64,000 bases of DNA from Bryum argenteum. Taxonomy: Eukaryota; Streptophyta; Bryopsida; Bryales; Bryaceae. The notes beneath the pieces are model-generated. The model did not search any database, was not told the origin of the DNA, and worked only from the letters and a program-made list of their open reading frames with translations. Both the position numbers and the translations under genes were made by a program. The DNA lies in the NCBI GenBank assembly GCA_037043015.1, contig CM073321.1:1803001-1867000 (forward strand), in the 5' to 3' direction. Shown piece by piece: positions 56,299-64,000 of this stretch (its first letter is position 1; every line of letters starts with the position of its first letter).

Positions 56299-57594
56299 CC
56301 ATAATTGGTTGGTTCAACAGTCTGCATCCTAATCCGGAGTAGGTTAAGGTGGGTACTTACTGGATCGACCGCTTGGGAGGTATTAAACACCTCACGGATT
56401 TGACTTACCGGGCGAGGAGTGAAATCCTCCCGTTTAGTCACTAGTTGTCGAGCACTGCTTGGGGTGCCTTGTCGAGTAGGTGTTCGATTGCTGGGACCTA
56501 GGTTCGGCTTGAATGCCGGCGAAGAGATCAGTTGACCAAGATCGGTATCCGTGTAATTGGAATTGGGTACCTGACTCTAGCTGACTAGTAACTAATTAAG
56601 TTGGTGATCTAATTGGTCGCGACTCCGACGTAATCTAGCTATTTCTATTTGCCAATCTCTAGGTTCATTGGGAGGGTCAACATCTTGTCCGACTAAGTGC
56701 AGTGACTCAGTGTATGGTCGGGTCGCTTGCTGCCTGTCGGTAAGCCAAACCCGTCGCGTTGGTGGATTTGAATCCGCTTGAATGTTGGTTGTGTTAACTA
56801 GCCGGTTTGATTCAAAAAGTGGTTAAGTAAACGTACCTTGACTCATTGGTACCGTCGTTTCGTAAAAAATGGATCCCTCCGGGGTATCCATATGTGTTTG
56901 CGTGCTGACGACGTAGTGATACAGGGTCGGCTCACTAGAAGTCACCAGAACTGCCTGACTTCGGTGATCGCTAGTTGGAGTAGAGTTGACCTCTGTCGAC
57001 ACATCCCGGTCAAAATGCGTCGGGTTGACTATAGCCTGCGAATTACGCCATTCTTTGTTTACACGCGGATTGTTAAGTTGGTCAGCATTTGGTTGAAGTG
57101 GCCGTGGAGAGCCAGTAGCACGTGTATGGGGTCCCGATATTTTGCTGTCGTGACAACTTTTCAGATCTGAATTACGATCTGAATCTGCAGAGCTAGATCT
57201 GAGAGGAGGTTGGGGCTAAGGTCAGTCTAGGTTGGTCTTAGTGGTAGTTGCTAGAAAGCTCTTTTGGCTCCGCAAACTTCTTCCACACGCCGCTCTTCTG
57301 CAGATCTCTTAAAACCCTAGCCAACCCTGTTTGACCTGTCGTTTTGTCAGGCAAGTATGATCGTTTCTAGCATGTTGTACACTAGGTACTGAGCTGTCCC
57401 GTATGCTTTCAAACGCTTCCTATCTAAGAGCAATGTCAGTCAACTGACCTGTAAGTGCCTGTAAACAAACTTAGCTAGATCTGGTCACTGAATCAGATGA
57501 ACGCCTCGACTGCGCGCAAGACTGCCTTACACTCGGGCGGTTCGGCCATCACTGTTTTTAGATTGCAATAGGCATAAACTTTGCACTCGACTTT

Positions 57595-57609
57595 TGCATG
57601 GTCGCCAAA
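57595..57609 (-). other. Primer-binding site of the gypsy-like remnant
   Basis: TTTGGCGACCATGC follows the LTR end on the minus strand, matching the site at 7,765-7,782. Confidence 0.7.
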
Positions 57610-58201
57610 TGTTAAGGGGGTTTTGGTAGAAACACTCCCGAACATGAATAGGTTAGTTTTGCTGCTAGTCACAATCACGTCGGTTATGTAGAACTGCGAC
57701 TCGCAAGGAAACGGGGAACTTTGCTCAACCAACTAGTGAGTGACTAGAGATCGTCCGACGATTTTACGTCGGCTTCGCCAAACATTGGAGAGAGAGAGAA
57801 AGCAAGAGTTCCTAACAAACAGATCAAAGACCCTGCAGAAAGAGGTCGACTAGTCTATTCAAACGTACAACACTAGATAACAGAAAGACCAGACAAGACT
57901 CTGAGGTTACTGGCAGAAACAGTGGATTAGCAAGCAACAACTCTCACGTAGTGGAGAGTGATACATATGGTCGGCTGGCTCTGACTGGCTGTCAAATCCA
58001 ACTCATCATGATAGCTCAATTGACGTGGCTGACTAGTCAGTAAGGCGTCGGATGTTCTAAACTGAGTCTGGAACTCTAAAACTGCCAACTAGACATCCAA
58101 CGTGTTGACCTCTACCGGGTATCAACTACCGGTCTATAACTGCCGGGTATAGACTAGACTAAGAATAGCCTAACGAATATACTACGGATATTCCGTTAAC
58201 A
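57610..58201 (-). repeat. 5' LTR of the gypsy-like remnant (592 bp)
   Basis: The ends TGTTAAGG and CCGTTAACA are exact inverted repeats over 6 bp (TGTTAA/TTAACA), and the inner end abuts the primer site. The partner LTR is missing. It contains many GTCGACT/ACTAGTC-like short motifs, also frequent in the gag region. Confidence 0.7.
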
Positions 58202-61200
58202 TTACCATAGCTATTAAAGAAATTAGAAGACAAGGTCTTAAAGAATATATCTTTCTGAGAACTTGGTTCTTTCATGAAGAAAGTTTGGCTCCCAACGTTC
58301 CCCACAAGAACTCTATCACACTCTTCTTGATCAAGAATTTGTAAGGGCTCAATAGGTTTTATGGGACCAAAGAGGTAATCACAAATAGCTTCAGTTATTG
58401 TTGTCATCATAGAATTTTAAACCTTGATGGTGGCGAGCACTACCAACTCACAGAGGATGTCTTTGCAACCGAGTTGAACCATACAAGTTTCTTCCCACCT
58501 CCACTGCCGCCGAGTGTACACAAAGGTCACGATTTCTCGAGCCCTTAGCTGCCCATGTAAAGGAAGATTAACATAGGATCCCATTCAGGTCAATGACAAC
58601 ATTTACCCAAGCTTTGTCTGACTCTCTTGGTATAAAACCTATTACTTCACTAGAATAATCGATGACCAATGCGTTATTAACCGAGAGAGCAAGCACGTCG
58701 CAGCATGGCAACATTATTGTGGTATCACTACGATAGATTAAATAAATATAAAGGACAACACCTTCCAATATAAATCAATGGATATCATAGATGTGTTTGG
58801 TTTGAATCCAAGTACCGGGATATCTTCATTGCTCTTTTTGGCATCATCGCGAAGACCTATCGATCCTAGAGACTATTTGGTGTAATCTATATCATCATCA
58901 ATTGCAGGATTATTGTTGAGAAGCGAGGCTTCAGGGTTATTGGGTGTATCCTCAAAAGAATATGGATCATGGCAAATATGATCAACTAAGACATCTTTCA
59001 TAACCGAAATATGGATTTCTTCATTATCATGCTTTAAATCCGCCTAACGCAATGCAAGCTCATTAGAATCAGGCAAGACAATCTAGATGGTGCGGAAGAA
59101 GAAGTGTAAGACAAACATAGAGCAGTCAGCTAAATGATCAGCAGTTTAGCTTGAGTCGAGGTAAAATGAATGAGGTAATGCCGGTTGTAATTATTAGAAA
59201 GAATGTTTCAGAGTTTGTATCAAAATTCCACATTGTGTGAGTGTTTTACCGGTATTTACAATCCAAGTACTACAAACTGTACCTTATCTAAGTAGAAGAG
59301 AGACCTAAGAATTTCTCTTGCACATTTGCGTCCAACTTTGTATCTTGCGAAACCATTGTAGGCAGAAGGAGTGTAGACTCAAGCAACTTGTCGTTTGATG
59401 CTGCTCGAAGTGCAGTTTTGTCACTTGGGTGGCAATCTCCACAAGAGGTACGTCCATCTACACTTTGATTACAGAGCACTGCAAATGCCGAATGCAAAGA
59501 AGTAGTAGAAAGATTAGAAGGAAAGAGGCCCTTGATGGCCATGGAAATCAAAGCAAGCATTTCCTTGTCGTGCTTTTGGCCTCCTCATCCCGCTTTTAGG
59601 CTTCCTCATCAGGATGTGCATTTTACTTACAAAATTCCTTAGCCATCTTCCCAATGCTGTCGGCTCTTTCTTGAATTTCTTGTGCAGACCGGTTATCTTT
59701 GTTGCTTCAGCGTAGAACCTACTCTTCGAGAATTCCTTTGTGATTGTTTGGCCATTTTGCTTTCAAGTACTTAAGCCTCTACCTTGCCTGAAAGCGCAAC
59801 GAGATTCATAGAAAGTCAAAGGTATGTCGGTGTTTTGCGGGAGATCAGACAATTTAGGTTGCCGCATTCGGATAGGAGACTAAGACGTCGTTGTCTGCTG
59901 ATTCGTTGTTGCACGCACTACCTTTAGCTTCATCTTCCTCCGCGGTCGACGCAACTTCTTCTTCAGCTTCTTCCCCTACCGCCACACCCTCTTCTACCTC
60001 TGTACTATCGTCATTGTCGATATCTAGCTTGTCTTTCCCTTTGAGAAGTGCTTTGTTGTCAATTGGGTAATTTGCAGCATCAACAGGATATCCGTCGATA
60101 GAAAATTCTTTCCAGTCATGGGTCTTTCCCGTTTGTCATGCTTTGAAAATGTCTTGAGCATCATCAACGTCCAGAACAACGAACATTATCGTCGATTACA
60201 TCTATTAACAAACGTGAGAAGTCAGATGAAGTAGAATACAAGACAAGTGCAAGAAATCAAGGTCATTGGCAAAAGGGAAGTAACACAGCTTAGCTTGGGT
60301 CAAGGAGTTGCGTCGACCGCGGAGGAAGATTCTAAACGTTGGTAGTAATGGCTTTCGAGCCCCTGTAGAGAAGAAAGACAGATTCCATAGGGCCACAAAA
60401 GAGACTAATGACTTTTTAATAAAACTCCATCCTCAACTTGTTTGGAAACATGTTGTACGTTACCTAATTTTATTTGCAAGGCTTCTCATACAGCATGTGC
60501 ACTAGCGCAAAGTAGAGTACTTTAGCTGCGCTACATATCACCACGGTTGACCTGATTAGGACGAAAAGACGCACGGGCTCCAATGCTTGCTTGCTCTTTG
60601 CCAATATGCCCCAAGACGCTCTTTATTGGATGGAATGTACAAGGATTGCACAAATTCATACTTTGATTTTGCGAAGAGTTTGTGTATCTTTGCAAAGTTT
60701 TTAACAACGGCGTAGTCTTTTTGTCCCTGCAAATGAACAACCACCAAGAAAGACTTGTAAGAGAAGGTTTGTCTCGAATCCAAAAAATTCATGAATTGCT
60801 CAAAGAACAATTTCTCAATGGAGGATCTAGCCTTCTTGTCGGCGCCTCAAATTAATTTGAAGTCATTTATTTTGAGGGTAGTCTCTTCATGTTCGATCCC
60901 TCAAGTTTCATTGGTGGCTTCCGATAGAAATTTTGAATATGAAGAATAGCATTGGACGGAACAAATTTGAATCAAACTTCAAGAAATACGTGGACGAACT
61001 CCTACGCGTAGGGCTTGATATTTTGATAGTGCATGGTTGTGTGTTGGTTAGTGTAGTTAACAATTGGAACACTCCACTCAAAAAGCGCACGCATGGACGC
61101 CTTTGCTACGTAGTAGTCATTCTTAAATTTCTTCCACGCAGCAACATCAAGTATGTCGTCTCCAAAGATTCCAAGCTCCAGATTGGTCTTGTGTAGCTAG

Positions 61201-61865
61201 AGTTAGGCGATAGCCTTTTGCTTTTTTTGCTCAATGTAGTCCTTGACTTAATAGCAGTATTTTAGAACTGTTTTAGATTGCTTCAAGACCACCTTTGGGC
61301 AGCAAAGGTTCTTATATGGTCCTGACCTGTTGAGATTATGTTTCCACAATATCTCTTGCTCTGTCTCAAAAAGTATGCCAAGGAACTTGAAGAACTCCCG
61401 ATCAAGCGCAAAATCTTTGTCCGGCCCAAAGCCCTCCCTGTCCTGGTAATCTTTGTCTTTTTGAATTTGGGGTCAACGAAGTCTTCTAGAGCAGCGCATC
61501 TGATCACCTCTTACCACATGCTCCAGAGGTTATTCAAAAAGGTAATGATCTTGACCTCGTTAGTAAGGGTCAGGAGTTTTTTTCCGCCCTTCTTTGTGAT
61601 TTCTTATTGAGACTTGGCAACGTTCGCTTGAACTTAGCAAAGTGGTTCACTCTATTGAAGAAAGCCAATGTCTTGCGTAGCTTGTCGATGTCTATAAGTA
61701 TATTCTTAAATAAAAGACAAAACCCAAGGTTATACAAGTATAATGGTTAATCATTTGGAAAGGTTAATCACTTTGTCGTTTTGTGACTAAAGTTACTTGC
61801 TATGAAGATAGGTCTGACAATTACTTTTATAATCAACAAGGGAACCTTAATTGGATCATCCTATC
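58202..61865 (-). pseudogene. Unidentified gene remnants with apparent introns
   Basis: Short minus-strand coding blocks are separated by AT-rich gaps: 61,700-61,300 (LRKTLAFFNRVNHFAKFK, EFFKFLGILFETEQEILW), 61,196-61,040 (LELGIFGDDILDVAAWKKF), 60,810-60,556 (DYAVVKNFAKIHKLFAKSK), 60,120-59,890 (DWKEFSIDGYPVDAANYP, then a Glu-rich linker), 59,750-59,290 and 58,410-58,160 (DYLFGPIKPIEPLQILDQEE). The general style, an acidic linker and a palindrome like that at 45.4 kb recall the ParB-like copies, but I cannot align it convincingly to them. CACTA-3 cuts its right side. Function unknown. Confidence 0.3.
59932..60330 (+). repeat. 25 nt perfect inverted repeat, 350 bp apart
   Basis: Bases 59,932-59,956 and 60,306-60,330 are exact reverse complements over 25 nt with a core CCGCGGTCGACGC. 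They are GC-rich in AT-rich surroundings. One arm lies in the acidic linker coding block. Confidence 0.85.
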
Positions 61866-62049
61866 TACCACTACTAGAAAAATCAGCGTCCAAATCAACA
61901 CAGAATCGATGATTTTCTCTATTGTTTTGGACGCGTTGATCTGGGCATTAATCAACAAAAATATGGTGAAATTTTCTGTTGATTTGGACAAATTTTTTTT
62001 TGAAAAAAAAAAAAAAAAAATTGAAAAAAACAAAAATTTCCCTGATATA

Positions 62050-62190
62050 TCGGATTGGGAATGAATACGTGTCCACGGGCCGGGAATTCCGGACAGCCCA
62101 TACGCTCCCTTGCACTCGCCCTAGAGGCTCGGACCCCCGACCTCCCACCTAACGACCGAGCCGCTTACCATCAAGCCACCATCTCATGCA
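62050..62190 (-). mobile_element. tRNA-derived SINE
   Basis: On the minus strand GGTGGCTTGATGGTAAGCGG has the pattern of a pol III A box and GGTCGGGGGTCCGAGCCTC that of a B box, spaced as in a tRNA. A T-rich tail (about 61,990-62,040, written TTTTTCAATTTTT on this strand) follows 130 bp later. SINEs of this build are common in plants. Ends are approximate. Confidence 0.6.
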
Positions 62191-62243
62191 CATGTCAAAA
62201 ATGGGAATTGTGTTTAACTTATAAGCTTACAAATCGGTGATAT

Positions 62244-62607
62244 AAACTTCAGCAGACTTTAGGGGCCGTTTAGGCATAGTAAATTAACTTTTTTGAAAAA
62301 ACTTCGAACTAAGAAAAGTTTCTAAATGAAGTTAAGTTTTATCCCCAAAAAACGGATTGACATTTCGATTCTCCAATCAAAAGTTATGAACAAAAATCAG
62401 AGAGGGTGTTCGAATTAATTTTTTTAAATGTCCACTTGAACCCCTCTCTGATTTTTGTCCGTAACTTTTTATTCGAGGATTGAAATGTCAAACGATTTTT
62501 TGGGGATGAAACTTAACTTCATTGAGAAACTTTTCTTAGTTCAAAATGTTTTCAAGAAAATTAGTTTACTATGCCTAAACGGCCCCTAAAGTCTGCAGAA
62601 GTTTAAC
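62244..62607 (+). mobile_element. Foldback MITE (364 bp)
   Basis: The two halves are inverted repeats over about 160 bp each, with a short unpaired centre. Arms start TAAACTTC, then GCAGACTTTAGGGGCCGTTT, and carry GGCATAGTAAA further in. GGGGCCGTTTAG-type ends occur on plant MITEs. The transcript would form a long hairpin, a possible small-RNA source. No target duplication was fixed. Confidence 0.8.
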
Positions 62608-63439
62608 CCCTAAAGGCCCCAAAACTGCCAAAACTGCCCTCTTTCGATGCAAGGCAAACAATTTCAAACTTTGACGTTTTTTCAAGTATGTAACCGTAAG
62701 ATCTAGTACTTAACTTGAATATCTATATGTGTACCAAATCTTACATTCAAATTCCTTACCAATTGTGAGATCATAATGTTCAAAGTTGAAAAAAACGTTT
62801 TTTTCCCTTGTTGCAAAATGGGTTTGAAGTTTTTTGTGAGTTTTTTGTGAGCCCAAAAAACCAATTTTTAGAGTAAATTTGAATTGAGGCTCTTCACATT
62901 CTTGTTCCTAGGTGAGTTAGGAACATGTCTATGCAATGTTTATCCTCATGCGACCTATAAAACCTAAAGAAATGCTTGAATTTTCACATAGAGGTATGCT
63001 GAAATTCAAATACAAAGGCCCCTCTTTGATAATAAAAATGGCATGTGACGAATGATTGGATTGAAGATCCGAACGGTAAGATCATGCCTTCAAACCATCT
63101 TTACATGTACGAAAAACAAAACTTGAAAAAAAATAAAATCTCGGTTTTTGGTGAATTTTCAAAGTTAATGCGTTTTAATTTATTTTGGGCAGAATTTGAG
63201 AATAAATGAGCATATACCGCAGTCTGGGAATTTTTTGGCAGATTTCAAATAGTGTTTTCAAACTTTGATCGTGATTATCTCCTAAAGTATAAGGAGTTTC
63301 GTGGCATGAAATGACTTTTCTGAAAGGTATTGAAAAACTCTACAACCTGCGAAAGGTTCTAACTTCATGCGAGCTAAATATAGTAAATCAGAGGCTGACC
63401 AAACCCCAAACGACCCGATTCCACATTAGGGGTTGAAAT

Positions 63440-63645
63440 CACCAAATTCTGAAGTTTTGAAGTGCTTTTCCGACATTCACAAGTTTCTATTTCCTAATTT
63501 TGAAGTGTTTTTTGGATTTTCCAAGTGCTGATTTCATGTTTTGAAGTGTTTTTTCGGCTTTTCCAAGTGTTGATTTCATATTTCGAAGTATTTTTTTGGG
63601 GTTTTCAAGTGCTATTTTCAAATTTTAGAGTGCTTTTTTGATGTT
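63440..63645 (+). repeat. About 43 bp tandem repeat, four diverged copies
   Basis: TTTTGAAGTGTTTTTT, then TTTTCCAAGTGCTGATTTCAT recurs about four times (each shared block 20 bases or fewer), drifting to the right. Confidence 0.7.
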
Positions 63646-63679
63646 TAAAAGATTTCTTTATTAGTTTTCAACTATTTAT

Positions 63680-63800
63680 TCAGCGATCCTAAAGATTCCA
63701 AAAACATTCCTAAAGATTCCTCAAAGATCCCAAAGATTCCCAAAAGATTCCCAAAAGATTCCCAACAGATTCCAAAAAGATTCCAAAAGATTCCAAATTC
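63680..63800 (+). repeat. 11-13 bp tandem repeat (AAAGATTCCCAA)
   Basis: About nine units of AAAGATTCC(C)AA in a row, with single-base variation; simple-sequence expansion inside CACTA-3. Confidence 0.75.
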
Positions 63801-64000
63801 CAACATAATTTTGTTGATTTGGTCATTGCACTATCTAAGTCAACAGAAATTTCTGTTGGTTTCTACAACAATTCAAAAATCTGTTGAATCGGTCAATCCA
63901 GTGTCCCGAGCAACGTAAATGTGTTGATTTTTTGTTGAATTGGTCATGATTTTCTAGTAGTATACTCTTATTTCCAAATTCATACTCTGTGCATTAATAA

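Larger units (their letters stand above)
54980..58201 (-). mobile_element. Gypsy-like retrotransposon remnant (LTR, leader, gag only)
   Basis: On the minus strand an LTR (58,201-57,610) is followed by a primer site, a leader and gag; no protease, polymerase or second LTR is recognised before 54,980. The primer site is nearly that of the first gypsy element, supporting the class. The gag has its zinc knuckle in an unusual place. The 3' part is missing. Confidence 0.65.
61869..63962 (+). mobile_element. CACTA-3, non-autonomous (2.09 kb)
   Basis: The left end CACTACTAGAAAAATCA and the right end TGATTTTCTAGTAGTA are inverted repeats (last base changed), flanked on both sides by TAC (61,866-61,868 and 63,963-63,965), the 3 bp duplication of CACTA elements. 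Near each end GTTGATTTGG, ATCAACA and TCTGTTG motifs recur. No transposase is encoded. It carries a SINE and a foldback MITE. Confidence 0.85.

Noticed and set aside
58202..61865. Third copy of the ParB-like/methyltransferase gene
   Set aside because: Style and an acidic linker are similar, but no motif block could be aligned, so I leave it unidentified.

Overview
This window looks like repeat-rich nuclear DNA of a land plant, with no intact ordinary host gene that I can support. The evidence is plant-type Ty3/gypsy and Ty1/copia retrotransposons, CACTA transposons with CACTA-type ends and TNP2-like transposase pieces, a tRNA-derived SINE, spliceosomal GT-AG introns, and a decayed nuclear copy of the chloroplast gene ycf3 with its group II introns. 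The ycf3 exon 1 reads like non-angiosperm versions (KNDNFIDK-like rather than the flowering-plant NGNFIDK), so a bryophyte, lycophyte or fern with a large genome is my best guess. The lineage is inferred, not proven.

Layout: 1-8,534, a minus-strand gypsy element with a large intact extra ORF (844 aa) downstream of integrase and a 5' LTR at 7,783-8,534. 8,535-9,303, the left part of a CACTA element (CACTA-1) with the 5' end of its TNP2 transposase. 9,304-11,978, left arm of a second, non-autonomous CACTA (CACTA-2) inserted into that gene. 11,979-17,050, the 3' end of an LTR followed by a gypsy gag and protease, with no reverse transcriptase. 18,148-23,211 (minus), an intron-containing gene remnant with a ParB-like block and a beta-class DNA methyltransferase-like C-terminus. 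23,732-27,414, a Mutator-like transposase pseudogene with a SWIM finger. 27,415-29,571, a long LTR. 29,572-31,943, the C-terminal half of a transposase-like gene (DUF7869-type), itself carrying a MITE. 33,914-36,582, a second, decayed copy of the ParB-like gene. 36,613-41,686, the rest of CACTA-1 with most of TNP2 (minus). 41,687-41,782, right end of CACTA-2. 41,783-43,779, an inverted copy of the long LTR. 43,780-45,084, the N-terminal half of the DUF7869-type gene. 46,362-51,640, a truncated copia element. 51,953-about 53,600, the ycf3 insertion. 54,980-58,201, a truncated gypsy with an unusual gag. 58,202-61,865, undefined gene remnants. 61,869-63,962, a third CACTA carrying a SINE and a foldback MITE.

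The pieces fit one history. The two halves of the DUF7869-type gene lie 14 kb apart on opposite strands, each joined to one arm of a 2 kb inverted LTR pair, and both carry the 5 bp duplication CTGCG. The two halves of TNP2 are also on opposite strands, each ending at a CACTA-2 terminus with the 3 bp duplication AAA. Both are explained by a single inversion of about 12-14 kb through the two LTR copies. In addition, the segment inside CACTA-2 starts with the last 169 bp of the LTR and ends with its first 2 kb, broken at the same point, as if a circle had been opened there and inserted.

The most novel biology is the ParB-like plus methyltransferase-like gene, a combination known from phages and bacteria, present here with plant introns and in at least two copies. 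All boundaries and homologies were read by eye, without any search.
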